Shown piece by piece: positions 55,183-62,895 of a DNA stretch of 64,000 nt (positions are counted from its first letter, which is position 1; every line of letters starts with the position of its first letter). This DNA is from Aerococcus sp. Group 1 (GTDB taxonomy: Bacteria; Bacillota; Bacilli; Lactobacillales; Aerococcaceae), in NCBI RefSeq assembly GCF_000193205.1, contig NC_015278.1, forward strand, positions 744,001-808,000, given 5' to 3'. Below the pieces are notes generated by a model. The model had not been told where the DNA came from. It saw nothing but the letters and a program-made list of their open reading frames with translations, and searched no databases. The translations under genes were made by a program, and so were the position numbers.

Positions 55183-56076
55183 ATGCATATTAAAAGCGGG
55201 ATTAGAAAACGAGCCATTATTACTACGATTTTAGCCTGTAGTTCCTGGGGACTAGGGGGTGTTTTGAGTCAGCATCTTATGCAGACCTATAATATGATGC
55301 CCCTGCAGCTGACCATGTACCGGATGTTAACAGCAGGGATTTCGATTTGTCTTTTCCTGGCTTATAAGAGGAAGTTACCCATAGAAAAGTTAAAAAATGA
55401 TAAACGGTCTCTCTTACAAATCGCAATCTTTGGGATATGTGGGATTGTCTTTAATCAATTTTCTTATTTAATGACTATTCATTATAGTAATTCGGGTATG
55501 GCGACTATTCTTCAATTTATCGGGCCTATTTTTTTATTGGTTTATTATTGTTTGGTTGGGCGCCGCTGGCCGATTAGAAGGGAGATTGTGGCTCTCTTAT
55601 TTACCATTATTGGGGTCTTTCTCTTGGTTACCCATGGTCAATTGGGCCACTTTGTTTTATCGACCGAAGCCTTTTTCTGGGGCCTGATGTCAGCTTTTGG
55701 CCTTGCACTCCTTAATGTTCTTCCTTTAAGGGTCATTGAACACTACGGATCCTTACCGGTTACGGGAATTGGTATGCTATTTGGGGGGATTTTCTTGATA
55801 TTTTTTAATTTTGAGCACTTGGTCCCACCAGAACTTTCTCTCCACTTTTTAGCTTGGTTTACCTTAACCATTATTGTAGGGACCATTGTTCCTTATATTT
55901 TCTATCTTTCCAGTGTGACTTTTATTGGTCCCTTAGCTGCTTCTCTAATTGGATCGGTAGAGCCCCTAACAGCAACGATTTTATCGGTTATACTTCTAGG
56001 AGAAAGTTTTGCCTTGATTGATTACTTGGGTATGGCATTCATCTTGCTGACGGTCTTTCTAACCGCCCATGAATAA
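55183..56076 (+). CDS. EamA/DMT-family transporter
   Basis: This 297-residue membrane protein has about ten helices in two EamA repeats (first repeat from ACSSWGLGGVLSQHLMQ, second from AFFWGLMSAFGLALLNVLP). Near the C-terminus IGSVEPLTATILSVILLGESF is the family signature. These export amino acids, purines or other metabolites; the substrate here is unknown. The promoter region upstream is A+T-rich; TGAGAGG is the ribosome site. Confidence 0.87.
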   Translation: MHIKSGIRKRAIITTILACSSWGLGGVLSQHLMQTYNMMPLQLTMYRMLTAGISICLFLAYKRKLPIEKLKNDKRSLLQIAIFGICGIVFNQFSYLMTIHYSNSGMATILQFIGPIFLLVYYCLVGRRWPIRREIVALLFTIIGVFLLVTHGQLGHFVLSTEAFFWGLMSAFGLALLNVLPLRVIEHYGSLPVTGIGMLFGGIFLIFFNFEHLVPPELSLHFLAWFTLTIIVGTIVPYIFYLSSVTFIGPLAASLIGSVEPLTATILSVILLGESFALIDYLGMAFILLTVFLTAHE

Positions 56077-56095
56077 ATTAGTTTTTGAAGTCTAT

Positions 56096-56166
56096 AAAAA
56101 AGCATGGTTTAGCTTAAACTCAATTTCTAACAGGAATTGGGTTTAAAAGCAGACCATGCTTTTTTA
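56096..56166. terminator. Long bidirectional hairpin between the EamA gene and patatin gene
   Basis: The outer arms AAAAAGCATGGT and ACCATGCTTTTT enclose an imperfect inner stem (AAACTCAATT/AATTGGGTTT). It works for both convergent genes. Confidence 0.88.
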
Positions 56167-56167
56167 T

Positions 56168-57019
56168 TTATGATAGATAGTTTTTAAGATCCACTAGCAG
56201 CTTTTCTGCGACTTCTATACCATGGTCATAGGTGTCTTGTAAGCGTTGAGGATCGCGCTCTAACCGCTTAACTTCTAAAGGGTGACTTGGTTGAAGGATA
56301 AAAGCTTGGTTCTTCTTAGCTAAGGCTTCTACGTCACTGACTTCTTGATTGTACATAGCAGTTCTCTGCTCGATAGTTTCCACTAGCTGGGGATAGTTTT
56401 TACCATAAACAGCTTTAGCAAGAAAATTCTTCTTGTCTTCCTTGCGGTAGCCATAGGGTTGGGTTAAAACAATGACTAAACGGTCCACCCCTAGTGACTG
56501 CATGAACTGGTAGGGGATAGAATCGGCTATCCCGCCATCCAGGTACTTCCTCCCCTTAATGGGAACGATTTTTGAGACGAAGGGCATTGACCCACTGGCT
56601 CTGAGGACATCGATTTGTTCTTCGGCGTTTTCAATGAGCGGGTATTCGGCCTGACCGGTTTCCACATTGGTGACTACCGCATAGAAATCGGTGGGCGACT
56701 CTTCATAGCTTGCTTCATCAAAAGGGTCCAGTTCAAAGGGAACTTGCTGGTAGGCAAAGTCAGTAGAAACAATATTACCAGTTTTTAGCCAATTGCTGAG
56801 GCTGATATAGCGCTTGTCCTTAATGTATTTTTTATTATAGCGTAGGGCGCGGCCACTTTGCTGGGAGGGGTAGTTAACTCCATAGAGAGCGCCGGCTGAG
56901 ACGCCTACAATTTGGTCAACTTGGATATCTTCTGCGAGAAAAATATCGAGGACCCCAGCAGAAAATAAGGCCCGCATACCGCCACCTTCAAGAACCAGTC
57001 CAATCGTCAAAATGACCAC
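56168..57019 (-). CDS. Patatin-like phospholipase
   Basis: This 283-residue protein is of the RssA/YjjU type. It has the oxyanion loop LVLEGGGMRALFSAGVLD, the nucleophile motif G-V-S-A-G (about residue 43) and the catalytic Asp in YLDGGIADS. It would hydrolyse acyl chains from lipids in the cytosol. The start is uncertain: GTG 57019 lies 2 bases from AAAGGA, and TTG 57010 is better spaced. An ISL3 element inserted 58 bp upstream separates it from its former upstream region and may have changed its promoter. Confidence 0.87.
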   Translation of the reverse strand: MVILTIGLVLEGGGMRALFSAGVLDIFLAEDIQVDQIVGVSAGALYGVNYPSQQSGRALRYNKKYIKDKRYISLSNWLKTGNIVSTDFAYQQVPFELDPFDEASYEESPTDFYAVVTNVETGQAEYPLIENAEEQIDVLRASGSMPFVSKIVPIKGRKYLDGGIADSIPYQFMQSLGVDRLVIVLTQPYGYRKEDKKNFLAKAVYGKNYPQLVETIEQRTAMYNQEVSDVEALAKKNQAFILQPSHPLEVKRLERDPQRLQDTYDHGIEVAEKLLVDLKNYLS

Positions 57020-57077
57020 ATTCCTTTCTAAAAATGAAGATAATTGTTCCTATTTTAACACAAGGTCGACTTATAAA

Positions 57078-58722
57078 GGTTCTATAATATTTGGTGTTGA
57101 TGGGAGCCAACGGCTCTTCATTGGCACCATTTTTTGATACACAAAAAGCCATGGAAGGCCTATACTGAAAATACAATCCAAAACACAGAAAGGCGGATTC
57201 CATGACTCAATCTAATTGTATACAAAATCTCTTTAATATAAAAGATAAAAATATTGAAATTGAAGATAAAGTAGTGGAGGAAAAGAAAAATAATATCATT
57301 CATAAGGTTATTTTTGGAACCTTAACTAACCATCCTTCTCACTGTTCCCATTGCGGACATATCAACGAATCACAAGCTGATATCGTTAAAAATGGATTTT
57401 ATTCAAGCGATATCTTACTAACGACCATTAATGGAGGTCAACCCGTTACTTTGCGTCTTAAAAAGCAACGTTTCTTTTGTAAGCACTGCCAAAGGACTTT
57501 TAATACTGAAACCCCCATAGTGGCAGCTAATTGCTATATTTCTAAACCGCTAAAAACTGCGATTACTTTTGCTCTTAGTGAAACGATAGCGATGACTCTT
57601 ATCGGTAAACAACACAATGTTTCTGTATCGACGGTGATTCGTCTTCTAGAAGAAAGAGGGAAAGCATTACTACCTAAATTTAATTATTTGCCCCAGTGCC
57701 TTTCTTTTGATGAATTTAAATCAGTGAAAAATGTTAGTGGCGCGATGAGCTTTATTTTTATTGATCCCCTAAACCATCGGTTAATTGATATTGTTGAAAA
57801 TCGACAAAAGAACGAATTAATCCACTACTTTATGCGTTTTTCTTACAAAAGTCGACAAGCTGTCAAAATAGTTACGATTGATATGTATAGCCCTTATATT
57901 GAAGTTATCCGCGCTTGTTTCCCTAATGCAAAGATACTATTTGATCGTTTTCACGTTATTCAACATCTTAATCTGGCAATCAACTCCGTACGTATTCAAC
58001 TGATGAATCATATTCGCTATCAATCACCACGTGATTATCGCAAATTAAAACAGTTATGGAAGTTACCTTTAAAAAATGAATGGGAACTTGACTATAAAAA
58101 CTTATATACACATCGACTTTTTGACGGTCTCGTTTCAGAACAGATGATTGTCGATTACCTCATCAATTTATCTCCCGAATTGTCACGTACCTATACCTAT
58201 GTTAATCGCCTAAAATACAGTATTTATACCCATGACATTCAGTCATTTAAAGACTTACTCATTGAAGTCAAGAAGTACACTTTTCCACGTAGAGTACGAA
58301 CTATTTTTCAAACCTTAGAAAGATATCAAGAAGGTATTTGTGAAGCTTTAACGTATACTTTGTCTAACGGTCCAATAGAAGGAATGAACAATAAAACGAA
58401 ACTGATCAAGCGCACAGGTTATGGCTACCATCGTTTTGATCATTTAAGAATACGTATAATAATGGCTTCTCGCTTGGTATGTAATGATTTCCAACCTCGT
58501 TCACTCACTTTTTCAGAAGCAGCATAATCTTTGTGGTATTTATTCATTATTTATAATATTGCTTTCTCACTCTCTGTCTTCGCCTACGGCGAAAAAATAA
58601 GAAACAAGAGGCCTTTTAATCGTACCCTTTTTCACCTATCAGAAGCTATTAAAAAATGCCATACCATTTCTGATATGACATTAATTATAAAAATTCCTAT
58701 CAACACTATTTGACAGAGAACC
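57078..58722 (+). mobile_element. ISL3-family insertion sequence with 8-bp target duplication
   Basis: This 1645-bp element starts GGTTCTATAATATTTGGTGT and ends in its imperfect inverted repeat (…AATAGTGTTGATAGG on the other strand, beginning GGTTCTCTGTCA). Perfect 8-bp direct repeats CTTATAAA flank it (57070-57077 and 58723-58730), as expected for ISL3. The transposase is intact, so insertion is recent. A small hairpin (TTCGCCTACGGCGAA) lies after the transposase gene. Confidence 0.95.
57202..58527 (+). CDS. ISL3-family transposase
   Basis: This 441-residue transposase has an N-terminal zinc-finger (CSHCGHI and CKHCQRTF cysteine pairs), a helix-turn-helix (SETIAMTLIGKQHNVSVSTVIRLLEE) and the DDE domain (SFDEFKS, TIDMYSPYIEVIRACFPNAKILFDRFHVIQH, and SNGPIEGMNNKTKLIKRTGYG with the terminal Glu). 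It is full length. AGAAAGGCGG is the ribosome site. Confidence 0.95.
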   Translation: MTQSNCIQNLFNIKDKNIEIEDKVVEEKKNNIIHKVIFGTLTNHPSHCSHCGHINESQADIVKNGFYSSDILLTTINGGQPVTLRLKKQRFFCKHCQRTFNTETPIVAANCYISKPLKTAITFALSETIAMTLIGKQHNVSVSTVIRLLEERGKALLPKFNYLPQCLSFDEFKSVKNVSGAMSFIFIDPLNHRLIDIVENRQKNELIHYFMRFSYKSRQAVKIVTIDMYSPYIEVIRACFPNAKILFDRFHVIQHLNLAINSVRIQLMNHIRYQSPRDYRKLKQLWKLPLKNEWELDYKNLYTHRLFDGLVSEQMIVDYLINLSPELSRTYTYVNRLKYSIYTHDIQSFKDLLIEVKKYTFPRRVRTIFQTLERYQEGICEALTYTLSNGPIEGMNNKTKLIKRTGYGYHRFDHLRIRIIMASRLVCNDFQPRSLTFSEAA

Positions 58723-58839
58723 CTTATAAATGGCTAGAATGTCTTGAACTTAAAAATAAAAAACAGTTTATCCGCCATGAGTTGGTGTTCTAGTTAGGGG
58801 AGTTACTCATGACTAAATAAGCTGTTTTACTTCACTAAA
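58528..58839. other. Right end of the ISL3 element and cysE terminator region
   Basis: No gene was found here. The stretch holds the 3' non-coding part of the ISL3 element (to 58722), the second target-duplication copy and the long cysE terminator. A 60-codon frame at 58531 has no ribosome site and lies within the IS tail. Confidence 0.6.
58749..58828 (-). terminator. Long imperfect hairpin terminator of cysE
   Basis: AAACAGTTTATCCGCCATGA at 58761 pairs imperfectly with the sequence ending at 58827 (ACTCATGACTAAATAAGCTG…). On the minus strand the hairpin is followed by TTTTTTATTTTT. The 22-bp arms are unusually long. Confidence 0.65.
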
Positions 58840-59529
58840 TTAGATGACATAGTCTCCAATACGGTTCCAATTTTTATCGTGCAAGATAATCCGCGCTGGC
58901 ATCCCCACAGCAGTAGCATAGGGTGGGACATCCTCTAAGACAACTGCATTGGCTCCAATTTTACTGTGGTGACCAATGGTAATATTGCCCAAGAGTTTAG
59001 CGCCTGCACCGATTTCCACATGGTCTTGGATCGTGGGGTGGCGTTTACAACCTTTTTCATTACCAACCCCACCCAGGGTGACTCCATGGAAGAGTTTGAC
59101 ATTGTCACTAATAATGGCGGTTTCGCCTATGACTACTCCCATGCCATGGTCAATAAAGACCGTATCGCTGAGTTTGGCTCCTGGGTGAATTTCAATCCCC
59201 GTTTCTTTTCTAGCTTCTTCAGCTAATTGGCGAGCGAGATAGTAGTCTCCGTTATTGTAATAGTGATGGGCCTGTTCGTGGGCCCGGAGCGCCTTAATAC
59301 TGGGGTAGAGGTCATAGACTTCTTGCCAGGAATGGGCAGCAGGGTCATTATCATAGATAATCTTAGACAAACGTACCCATTTATTCTCACTCGCGTCAAA
59401 CTCTCTTCTGGCTTCTTCAGCCAATTGGGGCAAGGCCATCCCTGGTACCGATTGGGATTGGATCTTGATCGTTTTTCGCTCCATATCAGAGGGCTGAGTA
59501 TCTTGATCTTTCTCCTTACTCCTCGTCAT
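58840..59529 (-). CDS. cysE: Serine O-acetyltransferase
   Basis: This 229-residue cytosolic enzyme makes O-acetylserine from serine and acetyl-CoA. The C-terminal left-handed beta-helix of hexapeptide repeats is clear (IEIHPGAKLSDTVFIDHGMGVVIGET, GVTLGG, IGAGAKLLGNITIG). The catalytic His is in FIDHGMG. The very C-terminus ends in Ile (GDYVI); in characterised CysE the terminal Ile inserts into CysK to form the cysteine synthase complex, so a complex with the adjacent CysK is likely. It overlaps cysK by 14 bases. The first 30 residues are a polar extension. Confidence 0.93.
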   Translation of the reverse strand: MTRSKEKDQDTQPSDMERKTIKIQSQSVPGMALPQLAEEARREFDASENKWVRLSKIIYDNDPAAHSWQEVYDLYPSIKALRAHEQAHHYYNNGDYYLARQLAEEARKETGIEIHPGAKLSDTVFIDHGMGVVIGETAIISDNVKLFHGVTLGGVGNEKGCKRHPTIQDHVEIGAGAKLLGNITIGHHSKIGANAVVLEDVPPYATAVGMPARIILHDKNWNRIGDYVI

Positions 59530-60433
59530 TTGAGAATGCTCCGGTAGAGAGGTAACGTTCTCCTGTATCTGGGAGGACAGTTACGACATGTTTGCCAGGG
59601 CCAAGTTCTTTAGCGAGACGTTTTGCGGAAACATAGTTACCACCTGAAGAGAAACCAGCTAGGATACCGTATTCATGGGCTAAATGGACAGCCCCTTGGA
59701 TAGCATCTTCGTTGGAGATGATGTCCACTTTGTCAAGGACATTTTGGTCTAAGATCTTAGGAATAAAGTTAGCCCCAATCCCTTGAATCTTGTGTGATCC
59801 AGCTTTACCTTCGTTTAATAGTGGGGAGCCTTCTGGTTCAACACCCCAAACAACGGTGTTTTTGTCATGGGCTTTTAAGGTTTTACCTACACCAGTAACG
59901 GTACCACCCGTACCAATACCTGCGACAAAGCCATCAACTTGGTCTAAGTCGGCTAAGATTTCTTTAGCTGTGGTTTCTTCATGGGCTTGGACGTTTTCTT
60001 GGCGGACAAATTGGCCAAAGATAGGAGCGTTCTTTTCTTTAGCGATTTCTTCAGCCTTTTCGCCGGCACCTTTCATCCCTTCAGAACCAGGGGTTAGGAC
60101 CAGTTCAGCACCGTAAGCTTTGATTAAGTTACGACGTTCAAGAGACATGGTTTCTGGCATCACGATAATAACATGCAGGCCATAAGCAGCCCCTAACATA
60201 GAGAGGGCAACCCCGGTATTCCCTGAGGTTGATTCAACAATGGTTCCGCCTTTTTCTAATTCGCCAGAGTCGAGTAGGCTCTTGAGAATATATTTAACCG
60301 GACGGTCTTTTACTGAACCACCTGGGTTACGGGATTCTAACTTTACATAGATGTCAGCAGAATCCTTGTCTTCATGTGCTAATTTAACGATTGGTGTATT
60401 ACCAATTACTTCAGAAATATTATTATATACCAT
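59516..60433 (-). CDS. cysK: Cysteine synthase A (O-acetylserine sulfhydrylase)
   Basis: This 305-residue PLP enzyme makes cysteine from O-acetylserine and sulfide. The PLP lysine is Lys42 in GGSVKDRP. The substrate loop is STSGNTG and the phosphate-binding loop GIGTGGTVTG. It is the first gene of the cysK-cysE operon with a strong AAGGAGG site and a clear promoter upstream. It feeds cysteine to glutathione synthesis by GshF. Confidence 0.95.
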   Translation of the reverse strand: MVYNNISEVIGNTPIVKLAHEDKDSADIYVKLESRNPGGSVKDRPVKYILKSLLDSGELEKGGTIVESTSGNTGVALSMLGAAYGLHVIIVMPETMSLERRNLIKAYGAELVLTPGSEGMKGAGEKAEEIAKEKNAPIFGQFVRQENVQAHEETTAKEILADLDQVDGFVAGIGTGGTVTGVGKTLKAHDKNTVVWGVEPEGSPLLNEGKAGSHKIQGIGANFIPKILDQNVLDKVDIISNEDAIQGAVHLAHEYGILAGFSSGGNYVSAKRLAKELGPGKHVVTVLPDTGERYLSTGAFSNDEE

Positions 60434-60507
60434 TTTAAAATTCCTCCTTAAGCTGTGCTTAGAAAGCTGAGTTGTTACTTACTTTTTGTTAGCAAGTAGC
60501 TATTACT

Positions 60508-60535
60508 ATTATAACGCATAATGAAAAAACTGCAA
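60508..60535 (-). promoter_or_regulatory. Promoter of cysK-cysE
   Basis: On the minus strand TTGCAG, a 16-base spacer and a perfect TATAAT lie about 75 bases before the cysK start. Confidence 0.75.
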
Positions 60536-60586
60536 AGCGATCACCTTGAAAATGGCAAATAAATTAACAATCACCACTGATCGCTT
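60535..60586. promoter_or_regulatory. Inverted repeat overlapping the cysK -35 box, candidate operator
   Basis: AAGCGATCA (60535-60543) and TGATCGCTT (60578-60586) are a perfect 9-bp inverted repeat with a 34-base spacer. The inner arm touches the -35 box. It is a candidate binding site for a sulfur regulator. Confidence 0.4.
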
Positions 60587-60597
60587 GTTTAAGCCAG

Positions 60598-60631
60598 CAA
60601 AAAATCCCCTTAGCATTAGAAAAGGGGATTG
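60598..60631 (-). terminator. Terminator of the mevalonate operon
   Basis: On the minus strand AATCCCCTT and AAGGGGATT form a hairpin followed by a T-run. Confidence 0.88.
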
Positions 60632-60647
60632 AATCAATGGATAAGTA

Positions 60648-61700
60648 TTATTGGTGCGACCGATGACTAAAATCTTGGTAAGGAATTTGACGGGCTAGAC
60701 ACCAGTCTCTGACCGAACCGGCTATGACTAAGTCCGTCTTTTCAAGGTCGCTAAGCTTTTGGCTATTGGTGAGGGTCATAAGCAAACGAACTTGATTCTT
60801 GAATTCTTCCACCCAGTCAATGGTTTCTTGGACCCCGTGGTTGAGGACTAAGTGGAGGAATTGTCCGCTCATGCCAACTGCCTTTACGCCCAGAGCCAGG
60901 GAGATAAGCACATGGAGCGGAGTTTTCACTCCCCCAGAAGCGATTAAGTCGACTTGATTCTTGAAAGCTTGGGCTTCAAGTAAGGAGATAGCTGTGCTTT
61001 GGCCCCACTGGGTCATATAGTCCATATCCTTGTGACTGCGCCGTTCATTTTCGATCGCGATAAAATTGGTTCCGCCTTGGCCGCTGACATCAATGGTTTG
61101 AACACCTAAGTCAAGGAGCTCTTCAATTGTTTCCCGGCTCATGCCAAAGCCAACTTCCTTGACCATGACAGGACGGTCAACCCCTTCAACAATGGCTTGG
61201 ATGTTGTCCTTTACCGCTTGAAAATGACGGTCACCTTCTGGCATGGCTAATTCTTGAGGCGTGTTTAAATGAATGGCCAGGGCATTAGCATCGGTAATTT
61301 CTAGGGCCTTTTTTGCCCCCTCTAAGCCATGGTTCATACCGACATTAGCAATAATAAAGCCTTGGGGATTGGTCTGGCGGACAATTTGAAAACTATCAGC
61401 CGTCTGGGGGTTTTTAATGGCTTGGGAGACCGAACCAGTGGCCATCATTAGCCCTGTTTCCCGAGCAACCGTGGCAAATTTCTCATTAATGGCCTTGGTC
61501 CATTCGCTCCCACCAGTCATGGCATTGATAAAGAAAGGAAAGGGAAATTCCTGGCCAAAGACCTGGGTATCGAGTTGAACTTGATCAGCGTCAATATGAG
61601 GCAGGGAATGGTGGACAAAGCGGATGGCATCAAAGTCAGTGGGGCTTTGATTATACTGCCAATCAGCAAGTTTAATGTGATCATCTTTACGATTCTTCAT
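60648..61700 (-). CDS. fni: Type 2 isopentenyl-diphosphate delta-isomerase
   Basis: This 350-residue FMN- and NADPH-dependent TIM-barrel enzyme interconverts IPP and DMAPP. It opens with RKDDHIKLADW, the family signature. NAMTGGSEWTKAINEKFA binds FMN, and QGGTNFIAIENERR and IASGGVKTPLHVLISLALGVKAVGMSG close the barrel. It is the last gene of the mevalonate operon. AAAGGAG precedes the start. Confidence 0.93.
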   Translation of the reverse strand: MKNRKDDHIKLADWQYNQSPTDFDAIRFVHHSLPHIDADQVQLDTQVFGQEFPFPFFINAMTGGSEWTKAINEKFATVARETGLMMATGSVSQAIKNPQTADSFQIVRQTNPQGFIIANVGMNHGLEGAKKALEITDANALAIHLNTPQELAMPEGDRHFQAVKDNIQAIVEGVDRPVMVKEVGFGMSRETIEELLDLGVQTIDVSGQGGTNFIAIENERRSHKDMDYMTQWGQSTAISLLEAQAFKNQVDLIASGGVKTPLHVLISLALGVKAVGMSGQFLHLVLNHGVQETIDWVEEFKNQVRLLMTLTNSQKLSDLEKTDLVIAGSVRDWCLARQIPYQDFSHRSHQ

Positions 61701-61773
61701 GGAATTCTCCTTTAAATTTCAGATTGGAATGATTAATGAGGCCATTCCAAGCTGGATAGTTTACCTGTGGTTA

Positions 61774-62895
61774 TTACTGGATAAAACTCGGGCAAGGGGC
61801 TAGGTCCAGTTGGTGGATACCGGCTTGACGCCATGCTTTTTCGATCCGCTGGCTAGTTCTTAGATCTGGGCTAAAGGCCAGGGCACAGTCACCACCGCCA
61901 GCCCCAGATACCTTAGCGCTTGCTCCTGCCTCTCTAGCCAGATCAACTGCAGTCTTTAAAGCAGGGGTTAAATAAGGTTTTTGCCGGTGCTTGGTATAGT
62001 TGTATAACAGGTTACTATTATAAGTTAGGGCCTTGTTAAAGACAAACCAGTCCTGGTCGATAATGGCTTGGCGAATCAGGATGACACATTGTTGACTGGC
62101 ATAGCGAAAGTGACGTTCACTAAGGGAATAATCTTGGTCAGCTGTTTTTTTACTTGAGCCATTAGCTAGCATAGCTTCTGTAGAAGAGGGGGTTTCAGTC
62201 CAAGCAACATGGAGTTTCCAGTCTTTTGCTAGGGTTAATGGTTCGATAAGCAGGCCGTCCCAATGCATTTGGCTTAAGTCGACCAGGGTCAGTCGTTCAT
62301 GCTTTAGGGTCTCCCTCAGCCAAGTATGGTCGAAATTTTGATAGTAAATGCATCCTCCAAAAGCAGCGGCTGCTAAATCACCAAAGGAGCCTTTCAAGTC
62401 CATTTTAATTTGAGCAATAGCTCCTAGTTGGTAGAGCAAGTAGGCAAAGGCTTTCTGTGAATGGCCTTGATTCACTTGGTAGAGCTTAAGAATAGCTTCC
62501 AAGATGGCAATGCTGACGGCAGCACTGGACCCTAGGCCATATTTTTTGCCTTCTGGACTATCCAGGTCACTGGTAATTTTGATGTCAATCGCCTGAAAAG
62601 GAGCTTCAGCTTGACCACTTTGCCTTAAATACTGGTAGGCTGTCTGGATTAAGGTTTTTACCAGTAAGAATTGACTAGGAATCCCTGAAATCTCACCGGC
62701 CTCATCCACATGCCAGGTATAAGTTTCCTGGGCTTGGTTGGTGCTTAAGCGGGACTCGGCTTGGTCTAGTGGGTTTAATTCAACTGTAACATAGGCATCA
62801 ACCGCTACTAATAAAGCCCCTTGAAAGGAGTGGACGATGGCATATTCACCAGCCACATATAACTTACCTGGGCGTTTACTAACAATGGTTTGCAT
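61774..62895 (-). CDS. mvaK2: Phosphomevalonate kinase
   Basis: This 373-residue GHMP kinase phosphorylates 5-phosphomevalonate. It opens SKRPGKLYVAGEYAIVHSF and has the ATP-binding loop KKYGLGSSAAVSIAILEA and the C-terminal motif AKVSGAGGGDCALAFS. Its ATG directly abuts the mvaD stop codon, with GGAGGAATTG inside the mvaD end as the ribosome site, so translation is coupled. Confidence 0.93.
   Translation of the reverse strand: MQTIVSKRPGKLYVAGEYAIVHSFQGALLVAVDAYVTVELNPLDQAESRLSTNQAQETYTWHVDEAGEISGIPSQFLLVKTLIQTAYQYLRQSGQAEAPFQAIDIKITSDLDSPEGKKYGLGSSAAVSIAILEAILKLYQVNQGHSQKAFAYLLYQLGAIAQIKMDLKGSFGDLAAAAFGGCIYYQNFDHTWLRETLKHERLTLVDLSQMHWDGLLIEPLTLAKDWKLHVAWTETPSSTEAMLANGSSKKTADQDYSLSERHFRYASQQCVILIRQAIIDQDWFVFNKALTYNSNLLYNYTKHRQKPYLTPALKTAVDLAREAGASAKVSGAGGGDCALAFSPDLRTSQRIEKAWRQAGIHQLDLAPCPSFIQ

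Noticed and set aside
58531..58713. 60-codon frame after the ISL3 transposase
   Set aside because: It lies inside the IS boundary, has no ribosome site and overlaps a hairpin; it is probably non-coding IS tail.
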